A DNA stretch of 64,000 nucleotides from Serilophus lunatus (GCA_013399895.1 VXBA01003716.1:762415-826414), one strand, 5' to 3'. Numbered from the stretch's first letter, positions 13,401 through 28,400 are shown. Numbers and translations are program-made. Notes: generated from the sequence alone by a model not told the origin.

Positions 13401-16400
13401 TTCCTGAACTGCATCACGATTGCCCTGGAAAGACCACAGATTGAGCACAGAAGCACGGTGAGCACCTACCACCTACTTTTTAGCACAACCTCTAACAGTG
13501 GAACTTAAGTGTGCCTGGCACTGAACCTCTGGAATAACTTCAGCATTAAACATCAGCTTCCACTCATCTATTCAAATGCTCAAGTATTAGTAATTGACAT
13601 AGCATGTGCTTCCCCTGCAAGGTCTTATAATGGGACAACCCACTTTATAAAACAGAAATCCTAGTTCCTTCTGTCTTGGAAAGTAAGAGAGTCCTCCATG
13701 AACCTGCATATAAGAGTTGAATGGCAAAAGGGTCAAAGACTGGGAACTGAAAGATAGAAGTAACTTCCATCCTGTAGGAATAGCATGCCATCATTTATGT
13801 ATGCAACTCTTGAGCTATTTTGGAGGTGGCTCAATCTGGCAAGTGAAATTACTTTTTCTGCTAGTCTGCCTTAGCTGACTTAGACTCTATTGGGTTTGGA
13901 CATAATCCTTGGTCAGTGCTCAGCAGCTCTTCGGGAAGGAGTCCCCTGTCAGCACAGAAAGTCAGGACTGAGCAGCTCTAGTATAACGGGGCAGAGAGTG
14001 CCTTGAAACCAAATTTGCAGGATGCATTGCAAATCCCATCTACTATGCTCTTGCAGACATGCATAGGGTCCTGTCCCAGCTGTGGCACAAGGCTGAGCCA
14101 AGGTGATGAAAGCTGCCTAGTACTGACCTCTGCCAAGGGTGCTTCCCTTATTTCACCAACTTTCAGATCCTTTTGCAGGAATACAAAAGACATTAAGATC
14201 ATTGGAGGGGCCTGGAGAGTAACAAGAAGAAGTAAAGATACATTTATGGTCTTCCTCTGTTTTTTTTTGTTTGTTTCTAGGAGAGAATCTTTCTCACTGT
14301 GTCCAACTACATTTTCACAGCAATTTTTGTAGCTGAGATGACACTGAAGGTAAGTTCCTGGAGATGAGTAGCTCAGAGTCTTTTTCCAGTGTCAAACATG
14401 GTTCATGTTTGCTCGGCACCCTTTTAAAATCTGTCCATCTTTTCAGTGTGCCAGGCCTTTCCTCTACCTTGGTAAAGGCAGACACTGTCTGGGGTTGAGT
14501 CCCATCTTGTCAGGCATGGAGAGGATGTTTATTCTGGGCTTTAGATCCAATTGGATGTTAGTATCCGTGAGGGATAGCTGGCCTTCAGGTATGGATTTTG
14601 TATTGATGTCAAATGTTCATTCCCTTTCTTCTGGAGCAAGAATGGGGAAATAATAACACTATTAATAACATAATCAGGGAACCTTGTTATTCCCTTCTTG
14701 TGAATGGGAAAGAGCCCTAAAACTGCCTGAAGTTAGACCCCTAAAATTCATATCTGAATTTTGGCAATGATTTCTAGGATGTTAAGCTCCCCCCACGGCC
14801 AGCAATTTGTCTAGCGTCTGTTGTTTTTGAAAACTGCTGACAAACAAACTACTCCTTAAGAGCCAGAGGATGAATTTTGGTGCCTGAATTTACTTCCCAG
14901 CTGATCTTTGATCTGGGACGTTTGCCCCAGGACTCTGGTGTAGCAGGGAAAGATTTCCTGCATTCTCCCTATGGTGCCCTGTTATTCAGGGAGGGAAAAT
15001 CCAGTGAGATGGTACCATGGCCCTGTTATTTCTTGCCACCACTTTCCCCAAAGACTTTTTCTTTCACGGACATCCAGGTGAAAGGAAAATGTTATGTGAT
15101 GACACTCTCACTCTCTCCACAGTTACCCTCTAACTGGGTAACATGGAGAGGAGCCATTTCATTCCCTCTCTCCCCTCTCTTGCAGGTGGTCTCTCTAGGC
15201 CTGTATTTTGGGGACCAGGCTTATCTCCGCAGCAGCTGGAACATCTTAGATGGCTTCTTGGTCTTCGTGTCTCTCATTGACATTGTGGTCTCAGTGGCCT
15301 CTGCTGGTGGTGCCAAAATCCTGGGGGTGCTGCGAGTTCTCCGGCTGCTGCGCACCTTACGTCCCCTCCGGTCAGAACCCCACTGAGCCCTGCTCAGTCC
15401 CCTCTTCCCACTGGTTCTCCCCCAGAAAGGTCCCAGAGTCAGATCTACCTACTCCAGGCAAAGTGTTGTCTTTGACAAGCTGTTAGTCAGAGAGAGGTCA
15501 CCCTTAGTCATATGGCTCTGACACTGGAGGTATCCCATCAGAAAACAAACCCATGGGAGAGAAGAGGCTTTTTGGGGACAGGAGGGTGATCTGAACTGAT
15601 GGGTCACTACATAGGGAAAGCAGGGATCTGCTGCTGAAAATGCTTAGCATAGACCAAACATCCCTGCCCTGTTCCCCTATCATCCTTCCCTTTGCTTCCC
15701 TTCCAGAGTCATCAGTCGAGCCCCTGGCCTGAAGCTGGTGGTGGAGACGTTAATTTCTTCCCTCAAGCCCATAGGAAACATTGTCCTCATCTGCTGTGCT
15801 TTCTTCATCATCTTTGGCATCCTGGGTGTGCAGGTAGGTTGTTACTGTCCATCAAACATCTTTTGTGCCCCCAATTTTACTGCCATGGGCATGTGTACCC
15901 CCAGCTCCTACAACAGACACAAGGAACTAAGTAAAATCAGAGGAATGGGCAAGTCAGGAAATTTTTTGCACCTGCCCTCCTCCACGAGCTGTCTCCCACA
16001 ATAATGAACCTATAGCCTTTGGACAGACAGGTGCTTAGTAAGTCCAGACATTGTTGGATGTGAGAAACAGGAATTAACACATCTGGCAGGATCTGGATCA
16101 GGGCTTGAGTCAGCATTATAGGGAGAGCCCGGAGCTGGCATGGCACAGGGCTTGCTGGGTACATCCATGTCAGCCCAGAAAGGCAAGCAGTTCAGTGCCT
16201 GCTTACATGAACCCTGCCTCCAGTCAGCTCTGTTTCTCCCCCTCACTCTGAGCCCTAAATCCACCCACAACCTTCTTTTACTTTTTTATTTAATCCTCTT
16301 TATTTTCAGCTGTTGCATTGCAGAGGAGCAAGGGTGTGGGTGTTACTTCCATCTCAGGGAATGTGCTATACTTAGTCTGCTCTGATGCATCTGTACAAAT

Positions 16401-19400
16401 GCACAATCCAGTACCTTCCATATGAGGAAAGGAGCCCTGGGCAGAAGAGCCACAGCAGTGCAGTGCAGCTTTGTCAACAACAAGAAGAAGAACAACAACA
16501 AAAAGATATAGGAGAAGAAGAGGATATTTTTTTCTGGTTCTTTACCCTCAGATGAGAATTTTTCCCATCAGCAATATCAGTAACTGGGAAGCGGGGAGAG
16601 AAGATTACTCTAGGGGACTTATTAGAAGATACTTTTTCCCTTTGTGCCAGAAAGACTGCCCTAAGGGTTTTCAGACGATAAGGACTTAGAGTCACTGATG
16701 GCCTGGGGCAGTGGAGGAGGCTGAAAAGCCAGGTGTGAGGTTACAAGGGTGGTCCTGGCTTCTTAGCTATGTTTGAGCCTGTGCTATATATTGTGGTGGT
16801 GGCGTTCCTGTCATGCTCCACGTGGCTTGTAGTCTTTCAGCTCATCTGAAGCATCTCAGGAGTTTTTGCCCCTCCCAGGAGCATAGGGAGCCTTGTTGGG
16901 AAAGGGACTGATGTGGTCACTCCCCTCCTGCAGCTCTTCAAGGGCAAGTTCTACCATTGTCTGGGAGTTGACATCAGGAACATCACCAACCGGTCTGACT
17001 GCATGGCCGCCAACTACAAGTGGGTGCACCACAAGTATAACTTCGACAACCTGGGACAGGTGAGTGTGCCTACAGCTCCTGCCTCTGATGGGAACCCAGC
17101 ACAGGGTTTGTCTCCTCCTATATGTACTCCTCCTCAGGGCACAGATACAGTGCCTGGAAAGCCTGAACTCTGGTCCAGAAAGAGCAGTTATTTGGCATAG
17201 GTACCCATGCAGAAGCTGTGTCACTAGTGGGTTGGTATCAGAATGATGCTTACAAGTTGTAGGGGAAAGAAAAATCGTGGCAGCAGAGAGCTTGATTTTC
17301 TTTTTTTCTTCTGCCACGAAGCAGATGTTCTTCACAACCTCTCTCCTCTGGAGAGTCTAGCTGCACATGGCTTCCTGTTGCCCCCTCCCTGTCCTCCATG
17401 GGGGAAGGAGCAGGTTTTGATGTGTGCAGAGACACAGGCAGGAAGAGTATTTCAGTGCTGTGTGTGTTAAGCCATAAACTCACTTTTATTTTTCCCTGCC
17501 TGCCAGATGGACTTTCTCCACATCTGCCTTGCTTTGTATGTTGCAGGCTCTGATGTCTCTCTTTGTTCTGGCTTCCAAGGATGGCTGGGTCAATATTATG
17601 TATAATGGACTAGACGCTGTGGCTGTTGACCAGCAGGTAAGAAGATTTCCTTGTGAAAGGACCTTTTTCTCTTCCCTTGGGCTCGTAAGGCAGAAGCACG
17701 CTTTAACATCCTGCTTCAGATACCTCCCTCAAACCAAGAGGGCCCTTCTGAATCCTTTGCTCACCTATTTGCAAGGGGTCAGGTCCACGGACTTTCCTGA
17801 TTCATACGGGGAGGTACAGCTGTGCCTGTGCAGTGGGTGTCTGTAGTAATTCTTACCCTCTACTCAGTTTGGATCTTATTTGTTATGATGGAGCAAAGAT
17901 GCCATGTGCATTTCTGGGCATGCTGTCTCCCTCCTGGCCCACAGATGGTTATTTTAACACCTTGTAAAGCAGGATCTGTTTGGCTGCTGCTCACTGCATC
18001 CCCGTTCCTCCATTGCTAATACTGCCTCTTGTTCTCCCCTTTCCTCCAGCCAGTGACCAACAACAACCCTTGGATGCTACTTTACTTCATCTCCTTCCTC
18101 CTCATTGTCAGCTTCTTTGTGCTCAACATGTTTGTGGGGGTGGTGGTGGAGAACTTCCACAAGTGCCGGCAGCACCAGGAGGCTGAGGAGGCACGCCGGC
18201 GGGAGGAGAAGCGCCTGCGACGCTTGGAGAAGAAGCGAAGGAGTAAGGCACAGCCTAAGTGTTTGGTTGGTTCGTAGGCCAAGGTTTTTTGAGAAAAACC
18301 TTTTCCTCTTCTTTTTCTTTCCTGGTGGATTGGTCTCCAAACTACATTGCTCATGGCTATGCCCTTAGCCTTCCTCCCCGCACCACTGCTGTGTTGTTAT
18401 ACACCTCACTGAGGCAGTCTTGGGAAGAGGAGTGGATGACAAGGTCTGCTGGGACTCCAGGGAAATCAATGGGCCTTTAGCACCCCGCTCCTTAGGAGAA
18501 AATGTACCAAAAATACCCCCGTGCATATGCTGGTGTGCAATGTTGACACAGGTCATGTGTACATCGATGCACCCCGTGGGCTTGGGATAGTCCCACCTGG
18601 GCTTCCTACAACCCAGCTGATGGTTGAAGGAAGATCTGGACAGACCATCCTTTGTATTCAAACCAAAATTTAAAGAAGAGGGAGGGGAAAAAAAAAGAAA
18701 AAAAAAAAAGAGGAATACTTGTGTGGTTTTTTCCTGGTTCTTTTCATCAGTGTTGCAGTGTCACTCCTTGGGTTCCCAAATCCTCTGTCATGAAGGAAAC
18801 CCTCTTTTCCTGGTGTTTCTGTCCTCTTCTGTATTACCTTTAGACAAAAAGTGCAGAAGCGTTCATGCCTACTACCTAGACTGATGGTTTTCTTCCATTC
18901 ACAGCCTGTGGGCATGCTTTCCCTTTCCCTGCTCCAGTTTTTCCCCTCTCTCCTGTGACACCCTAGGGCTTCTCCTTGAACCATCTGCTCCCTTTTATCA
19001 GAAGTGATCTTAATTTGTCAGGACATGAAATGCTGATTTAGCACCATTCCCAGAAACATAGACTAACAGATTTTCTGTCTAACTAGCATTCCTTCCCTTG
19101 TCTTTTTTCTACTTATTTTTTTTCCACTTCTTGTTTTCTCTCTTTTTTTTTTTTATTTTTTTTTATTTTTCCCCCTTCTTCCTATGTCCCTTATCTTTTA
19201 CCTATCCTTTTCTGGTTCTCTTCTCTCCCACCTTCATTCCCTTTTCTTTCAACATCTATCACCTGTCTTATGCCTTCTCCTCCTCAGTGTTTCTTACCCA
19301 TTTCTCTGTTTCTTCCAATTTCTTTCTAACTCTGCCCATATCCCTCTTTCCACTAAAGAGGCACAGCGTTTGCCGTACTATGCTACCTACTGCCACATAC

Positions 19401-22400
19401 GCCTCCTTATTCATTCGGTCTGCACCAGCCACTATCTGGACATCTTCATCACTTTTATCATCTGCCTCAACGTGGTCACTATGTCCTTGGAGCACTACAA
19501 CCAACCTGTGGTGAGTGAGATCATGGAAATAAGCCCTGCCTCTAGACATTACATTATTTTGCTACAGCTCTCTGATGACCATTGCCCATCAGCACAAGTA
19601 GGACACTTGAGTGTCTCTAAAAACTACTGTTAAAAGTTTTTAAGAGTTAATATAGTAGGCAAAATTGTGTGAAGAATTTCATATGTATCCAGAAAGGTAG
19701 TACCTACTCAGTCACTTGTTGTCCATTAAAATCAATAGAGAGAAGGCATCTAAGGCCCCTAGAAAATCATGGTGAAATTAAGTCTCTGTGCTTTATATTA
19801 GTAAGTGGATATGTGGGTCACCCAAATTTAGCTGCCTGCTCTGCTTTTTATGTTCCTCTGGATTCTAAGAGGAGTGGTGAAAGCAGCAGTGTCTTGCAAG
19901 CTTCAGGATTTGCATCAGATTTCCAAATGTCTGTCCAATTCCCCTGCCATATGGCCTGAGCTGAGAGAACTGGAGTGGCTGGTTTTGTGTCATAGGATGG
20001 CATGTCTTTACCAAGCCATCTCTTTTTTAGTAAGAGATGTTGCAGGACCAAAGTGCTGAGCAGAGCCTCTCTCAGCTGCAGGGGTTGATTCCCAATACAG
20101 CACCTAGGGGGCCAAAAAAAGTTTTACACTTTGGCTGGGGAAAATCGTGTACCTCTCAGTGTTCCTGGCAAAGCTCTAGATACCTTTGGAAAAAATGTAT
20201 GCTGCACATATCAAAGGAGCCTTCTGCCTCCATATGTAGACAAAGCATTCATCATGACACTTACCCAGTGGCATTTTCTCTTCAGAAGTCCCTCAGTTTA
20301 GATGACAGCTCTGGTGTCTGAACAGATTGTCCAAGGTAGCTCAGGCTTTGATCAGGAGTTGAATCTCTCTGTCCTCATTCAAATTTACTGCCAGACTCCT
20401 CTGTTTCTTACCCACCTTGCCCAACTGCCAAGCTTTTATCTTGCCCTCGATGGTGCCTGGTTTTACTCTGCAAGAATTCTCAAGTTTTATCTGTTGCAAT
20501 CCTAACATCAGACCTTTGTTTCTGGACAAATCATGCCTTTTCCTTACTCCTCAGCTCGTTTCCCTGCAACATAGGTCCAGCCATGACAGCCTGTTTTCAG
20601 CCTCCGTTAAATAGTCTTCTCAAAGCTCTTAAAACCCTTCCAGTACAAAATACCACCAAATGCTGCCCACTGCTCACACTGGTCCTTGTTAGTGGAGAAG
20701 GGGTAGCATGTAAAAGAACCAGAAGCCAAGTAGCTCAGAGATATGAAAAATGCTGGCCCCAGACCGAGGAACAGCAGAGTTTCCTCCCATCAGAGATAAC
20801 CTGTATCTACAATTGGAGTAACCTTTGTTCTTTGCCCCTAGTTGACAGCTATGCTAGTGCCATTAACAAGGTGTCATCCAGGTGACAAAGGCTACTGGCA
20901 GAAGAGAAGGCAAGGGTGATGGTATTTTGTGGATTCTCCTTGCCCCATCCTCTCCATTATGCAGAATAGTACAGGAGAAAGGAGTAATAACTGATCCCAA
21001 GAAGGATATAGGGCAGAGGGACCAGCTGGTGTTTGCCCTTCGTAGTCAGCCTCCACGTTTGGGTAGGTAGGAAGCATGGGGCAGCCTCCCCACCTCACAA
21101 TGAATCCCTGACACTTACAAGAGTCCCCGCGTAAGGGGTTATGTGCTTGAAGTTGCTTTTGCCTCAATTCTTTACCCTCTTTTTCTTCTGGAAGTCCCTG
21201 GAGACCGCCCTCAAGTACTGCAACTACCTGTTCACCACCGTCTTTGTCTTTGAGGCAGTCCTCAAGCTGGTGGCATTTGGTCTGCGACGATTCTTCAAAG
21301 ACAGGTGAGCAGAGAGTTGTCAACCATGGCTGTGGAAAAGCTGGGTTTGGGGTGGAGGTTTTGAGGGTGGTTCCCCATCTAGAGTGTGAAGCAGTGGAAG
21401 AGTGCCCTGACTGCCTCCCAGTTCTGTACAGCATAATCCTAACCTCTGCCCGCATGAGCTACAATGTCTAGGCAATACTGAGAGTTGTCCAAAAATTGCC
21501 TCTCGGTTGGCATCTGATGGTTAGGCTAGAAAGCAAAGGAGATTAAATTAGAGAGAGACACATTTTTTTGTGCCCTTGAGGCAAACTGGGAGCATGCTGA
21601 AGCAGAACATATATAACAAAGTTGATTCAAGGTAGTAAGGTTGCAAAAAGCTGAGCCCATTAGTCAACGCATAGTGCCATAGTAACACAGCTCCATGCTT
21701 TCAAATTAGGCTGCCTTGCCTCTGGCTGCTCAGGGTGTGTGCAAAGTGAATCTCTGTTTGCCTGCAAAAGCCCATATAGGCTGACTCAGAGTGGGGCCTT
21801 GAACTCATACCTAAAGAAATGTTTAGGTTGAAGTGGAGACAATTCACTTTCTTTTTCAGGGAAATGGAAAAATTCTATCTTTCTTTATTCTCTTAAATTT
21901 TTCTTCTTAAGGTGGAACCAGCTAGATCTGGCCATTGTGCTACTGTCTGTCATGGGTATCACGTTGGAAGAGATTGAAATCAATGCTGCTCTCCCAATTA
22001 ACCCCACTATCATCAGAATCATGAGGGTGCTGCGTATCGCCCGGGGTAAGAGAGACACTGGCCAGAGGCAGGGTACATGTGGCCATGGAGTAGGACTTGG
22101 TGCCATGACTCACTGAGCTGTGGCTGTAGAGTCATGGGCTCACCCTGTCCCCAGCCCTGGAGTAGTCTTTAGGTTGTCCTTTGTCACATCCCAGTGGAAT
22201 GTGTAATCCCCTGCTGGGATGTGATGTAGGACACCCTAGAGGATAAGACTTTCTGGCTCCCTTGGAAGTGAAAGTTTTTGAGGGTGGGCAGATCATGTGT
22301 GAGCTGAACTTTCTCTGTTACTCATTTATGGGGCAAACATGGTATGAGGCCACTAAGCAGGTTGAAGTTTGCACAGACAGGGACCTGAATCTTCCTGGTG

Positions 22401-25400
22401 GTGTGCCAAGGTATGCTAAGCTGGCTTAACAGTCGTGGCTGGAGGAAGAGAAAGTGATGGAAGGAAAAATCTAAGCAGAGAGACAGTTCAGGTGCACATT
22501 GCTGGGGAAAAGAGCATTTGGTTAGGGTGCCTGGGTGAAGCAGAAGGAGCCCAGTGGGCATGGATGGCAGAACCAGAGTATTCAGTAAAAAGGATATGGA
22601 CTGGAGAACAAGGAACAACTGGGGTTGTAGAGTCAAAAGGAAGAAGGGGTATGAGGTGAAAAATCCAGTTTTTCTAGGGCAAGGGGGGGAGAAAGGGGAT
22701 CTGTCTTGTGCTATTGCCATTAGTAAGTCACACAAAGGATGGACTTTCTGAGCTCAGTCTGAACCACACTTCTCTTCTGCTTGTTGTGTCAGTCCTGAAG
22801 CTACTAAAGATGGCCACAGGAATGCGAGCGCTGCTGGACACAGTCGTTCAAGCCCTGCCACAGGTAAAAAAGACCAGCTTCCCAAAAGATTCTCCTCTTC
22901 TGTCCCTTTTTTCCAAAAGGGCTGATTCTCATGGAATCTCAGAGATGGTGTCTACTGCGTTGTGCAGGCAATTGCCTGAAGGTCATGTCCAAGTTTTCGT
23001 GTCATTCATGGGAGTACAGCCCACCTCACCTTTCTGTTCTCCAGCAGATGAAAGAAATAAGGCTCAACTCCTGGATAAGGGTAGATTTCTTCCCATAATG
23101 TCTAGCTAATGTCTAAGTGTTTGTAGCTAGTCCTCAGCTCCTCTCCGTAAGAAAAGAAGAGTGACTGGTAGCCATTTCAGGAGGAAAGGAAGTAATTTTA
23201 ATGCTGCCCTTTTAACCTTTCCTGTATGTGCCCTTTTTTTCCCCCTCTCTTTCATTTACACTCTCATCACTTCTTTTCTTAGCAAGTCCCTCTCTCTTCC
23301 TACTTCTTTTCTCCTCCTGGATCCCTTTGTGCTTCTGAGCCTCTCATGTACGAGATGCAGTGACATGCTCTGTTGTGGCTCACACAGCCAGCAGTTAAGT
23401 GTCTACTGCAAGACAGCTAGACAGAAGGATTTCATGAGCTGTAAGTGGCAGCTGTTCCCGAATGAGATGCTGACATGGTGCTTTACACAGGCTTCAAACC
23501 CGCTACGAGTATCCTCCATGATGGATGAGCAGCCAGGGAGTCTGGTCCCCTTCCTTTTGGATTGGTGAGAGAGAATTGTTAAGCAAGGAGTAATGACACC
23601 AAGGGGCGCTACTGATCATACATCAAACCATTCCCCTGGCAGGCCCTGAGAAGGCAACTATATTGCATGATATCAAAATGCACAGGCATTTGCCAGTTGA
23701 TTTATCAGCTAATGTGCCAGTGCTGGTGAGTGATGATGAGCTGAGAATCAACCTGAGTGGTTACCCAAGGAATTTACTTCTGATGTTGGTGACAACAAAT
23801 GTCAATCTGAATTAGAGGAATCTGATGGCACAAAAGTGAGAGGAAAACTCCGTGATCTTCTGTGGATCTTGAGCTCTGTCAGATCTCCCATGCTTTTTAT
23901 TAAAAACTATTCATTAGTGGTTTACAATAATCATAATATTTATTAGTATTATTGATATATAATATCATTCAGGATAGTTGTGGACTGAGATGCACCGGAG
24001 AAAGGAAGGAACGGGAGATTAAGAAAGTTCTTACAGCAGGCAGCTTTGGACCAGTAACATTTATTAGTTCTGGCTCTGCTGCCCCAGTGGCTGGCTTAGT
24101 GAAGCTTCTTTGCACCTTTCTCTTTTCCATTCCAGGAGCCAAAATAGATGCTTTTTCTCAGGTGAGGATCTGGAATGGAGCAGGTCTTCAGATCCAGCGT
24201 CTGCATGTCTGTGGCATGTTTATTCTGCAGCACGGATAAATGTACACAGATATTAAGAGCTGGATGAAATAGTATCCAGAAATCCTTGGTAAGAAGTCTC
24301 TGCAATATATTTGCACTTAAATGATGAGACTCAACTTCTATCCCCAAAATATAGTGAATAAATAAGAGAGGAGGAATATTCATATCCTTGTCATGTAGAT
24401 GGAGAAGCTGAGTCACCAGACAGTGAAGTGTTTTGCTCAGGATGGCAAATAGCACAGCTGGGACCTATGAGTCTGCTTCTAGTCCTAGCCACAAACCACA
24501 ACTATATTCTTCCACACTTTCTAAATTCTGACTTTTCTGTCTCCCATTTACCTACAGCTCCTTTGCTAACCAAGTTGGTAGGTCAGGTCTTTTGGAGGTT
24601 GTTAATATCTGCCACAAAACAAGAAGTTGTCTGAAGGGTTTAGCCTCTAGGTATTTCCTGGGAGATAATGACAAGCAGCACTTAATCTCTCCAGCACCAA
24701 AAACCTATGATCAATGGACTTCCTATTAACTGGCTTTTACTTCCTCCTCTAACAGGTTGTCTTTGTTAAAAAAGTTGTGTAACACAGATAGAAAATCACT
24801 CCATAGTTAAAATTGTATAAGAATCTGCACTTAAAGGGATAAAATCCAGCAGTTTCACCATTAGAAAAATAAATTTAGTCTCTGTATTTTATACACTGGG
24901 TCTTTGGGGGACAATTGAATTATCTGTAATATTATTCTCCAAGATTTATTGACTTTGCCAAAAGAAGCAGTTTAAAATAAGCCATCTTTTCCCATGTGCT
25001 TTTTCCTCTTCTCGACCTTTCTTTTTTTGTTCCTAGAGCATAGGCTCACATCAGGGATTTTGACTTTCTAGTGGCATACAAGGCATCTCCAGTTGTCCTG
25101 TTTCAATTCTCTTCCTGTCTTTGTTACACTGCAGCAATTCCTAATAGTGAATAAAGCTTTAATTTTAAAGAGACTTTTGTAAATTTAGTCCTTAGCTAAG
25201 TTTTATTAACTTCTTTTTCTTAATGCCCTGTAGACACAGACCCAGCAGTGTGTGTTCACAGCTGTAACTATGGTGTCCAGTTTAGTCATCAGAAATAATT
25301 CCTTCCACTGGGTATATAGGGAGCCAGGATCTAGCAGCCCAGGGGAGTGAGTAGGTTGAATCATTGATGTCTCTACTGAATTTGGATGGCACAGCAGTTG

Positions 25401-28400
25401 CAGTGACTAAATCGGACTCCTGAAGTGGATGATCCTAACAAAGGTCCAGTGACCACAAGCATTCAGACCAGAAATTTTTCAGTTTTTCAAAAACACTCAT
25501 ATACCAGTTATGTCCTTAATTTTCTCACCAACATTGTGCTGGTATTTTTGCTGGTATTTTCTGTTACTGTTCAGCCTACTTCTTCCAAAACCCACTCCTG
25601 CTCCTCACACTTAACCTGGTTGCCCCACAGGCTGGGAGGCAGGAGATTCAGAGGCAAGCAATGATTTGGGAGAGTGAGAACTTGGTGGCAATGCCTATAT
25701 TGCTCATGGGGCTGCTGCCTTTTTGCACCTTGAAGAAGCAATCCTCAGACTGGGAGGTTTCCCAACAGCAGCCGCTGGAGGTCCAGAAATTAGTAATTGA
25801 TTTATTATTCATGAGATGCAAAGATAGCTCTGTTTCCTCTCTTGACTCCTCTCTTCTTCTCCTTCTCTACATACATCTTAAAAATGTGTCTTTACCCTTC
25901 TTCCTTCCCATTCACCTACTCCTCCACAAGCCTTGATGAAACCTCCACTTGTAGCTGGTGCTTTGCCCCACCATATTCTGACAGGTTCATGGCAGGAGGT
26001 GGTGTCCTGTGTTTCTATCTCCTTGGAACACTGTTCTTGCTCTCTTCACATGATCATAACTTCATGAGATTTAGGCAGTTTGGTGGAGAACATAGCACTG
26101 CAGGACATGTCTCCGTGCTGTGACCCATAGCTTATCCTTCACCCAGCTAAACTGGCTTCACCTTCTGTGCCCCTGCTGCAACCTGTTTGTCTTCATCTGT
26201 CCCAGAAACCGCATGTTTCAGTCAGCTCTAGCCAGAGCTTATGCTGGAGTGGAGGCAACTGGATAAAGAGCATCCTTCAAGTCCAGTTGCAGCTGGAGCC
26301 ATGACCAATAATTTCCCGTATGTTGAGCAGTTGTCAGGTTGTTTTTTTACACCGGGAATTCACTGCTATTCTCTTCAGGCTTTGAAAGGCAGAAACACTT
26401 GCTTGTACAGATGAAATGGGTTTTGGGATAGGCTGACCATGTCATTTGCTTTCAGGTGGGAAACCTTGGACTTCTTTTCATGCTCCTCTTTTTCATCTAC
26501 GCTGCTTTAGGAGTAGAGCTCTTTGGAAAACTGGGTAAGTGTCAAGCAGATGATGCTCCAGTGTGAGCTACAGATCTGCTGGTTGAGGTTTCTTCACTAC
26601 TTTTCAATAAAGAGACTAAATTATTTGATGGACTTTATTCCCCCTTATGTGTAAGTGAAGTAAGAGGAATTTCCTTCTAAATTTTTGTTGCCCTAACAGT
26701 CAAACAAAATAAAAGCAGCCTCTGGTTTCTCTTAAATTCTCAAACATTTGCTTTTTCCTGCACTGTCTTTCTGGACATTGCCTTTAAGATTACAAGAAAA
26801 TGTTGGGTAAAAAAAAAGTCATTTACATCTCTCGCTGTGGAATATTGATCAAGAAGAAAGGCAACACAATGACATGTTGCAGGATACCCCCTGAGCAACA
26901 GAGTACATGCCTGATCTCCCAGGGCTTGGCCATGAGGGATTTTTCTGTATTGATGGCCAACAGCCAACAGTTGGTCAGGGTGCTGATACCATTACCTGAG
27001 GTCTTCAGGCTGTGAGTTTGTGTTGTTGGGCTCAGGGCAGGTAGTATGTCCTCCACTGAGTGCTCTGATACCCTTTTTTTCAGTATGCAATGATGAGAAC
27101 CCCTGTGAGGGCATGAGCCGCCACGCCACCTTTGAGAACTTCGGGATGGCCTTCCTCACACTTTTCCAGGTGTCCACAGGTGACAACTGGAATGGGATTA
27201 TGAAGGTAACTGGGCCTTCTGGGAAAGGATCTCCTACTTATGGTGAAGTAAAAATTCTGATTTGTGCTCTGCTCAGCGATGCTTGGGCTAGCAAAAGGAA
27301 GAAGCTAAGTTGCTAGATATGTTCCCTGCTTGGCCCAGAGTCTCCCTATCATGGTAACTCAAACCTTGGGCTCTAGTCCTAAAGACATCTGATTAAGAAA
27401 GTGCCAGTTGTCCTTGGGAAGAACAAGAAGACTGTCCATTATAGTATGGTCTGTTATCAAAGATGAGCATAGGACATACCTGTTGGGCATGGCACCCATC
27501 TGGAGCATCCAAAATAAAATCTTCCTTTGGAGGACATGGAGAAAGTTCTTTCATTACATTTGGTGCTTTTGAGTCTGGATGGGAGAAAGTAGTACCAGAC
27601 TGCTTGTTTTTTGGTCTTTCTCACATGTGATGGCCTGAAAGTAGTTTGCTCCATATGCATTCAGGTGTTTTCGCTCTGAAGCAGACAGCGTATGCACAGC
27701 TAGCGTCCCAGATTCTTCGGGGACCTCTTTATCCCAAAGGGTGTGGGGTGATAGAAGTGTTTGCCTTGTTCTTTCCACTGGCATTAGTGTTTTTTGACAG
27801 AAAGTGCAACCAATCTTCTATTCTTACTTTAGTCTTTCCTTCCTTCCATCATTTCCTCTCAAACCCAACTTCCCCTCAAGGATACTTTGCGCGACTGCAG
27901 CCATGACGACCGGAGCTGTCTCAGCAACCTGCAGTTCATCTCCCCACTGTACTTTGTCAGCTTTGTGCTCACCGCCCAGTTTGTCCTCATCAATGTGGTG
28001 GTAGCAGTGCTCATGAAACATCTCGACGACAGCAACAAGGAGGCCCAGGAGGATGCAGAAATGGATGCTGAGCTTGAGCTGGAAATTGCCCATGGGCTGT
28101 GCTCCCACAAGTCAGGCTCTCCAAATTCAGGACAGGGAAAAGGAGTAGGAGCAGGAGGAGGTGGTGGTAGAACAGATCCTGAAGGACATCTGTGCATGAG
28201 ATGTTACTCTCCAGCCCAGGTGAGTACACCTTTGAGCTTACCAACCAGACTGCAGCAAGTAGCTGTGGGCAGAAGCTGGACAGCCTAGATATCTGAGGGC
28301 TTAGCAGTAGCAGACAGTCTTCCACCTCAGGGTGAGAGGTTTGCTTTTAGCAGTAGACTTTTGAGCTGGTAGTATCATGTAGGAACAAGGCTCTGACAGC

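Larger units (their letters stand above)
18243..19358 (+). other. Intron w15-w16
   Basis: 1.1 kb, donor gtaagg, acceptor ctttccactaaag. It holds an A-rich run at 18688-18709 and an unusually long pyrimidine-rich stretch of about 260 bases just before the acceptor. Confidence 0.8.

Noticed and set aside
14877..15185. Open reading frame extending exon w11 upstream
   Set aside because: The channel homology starts exactly at the acceptor at 15186; the upstream part has no channel-like sequence.
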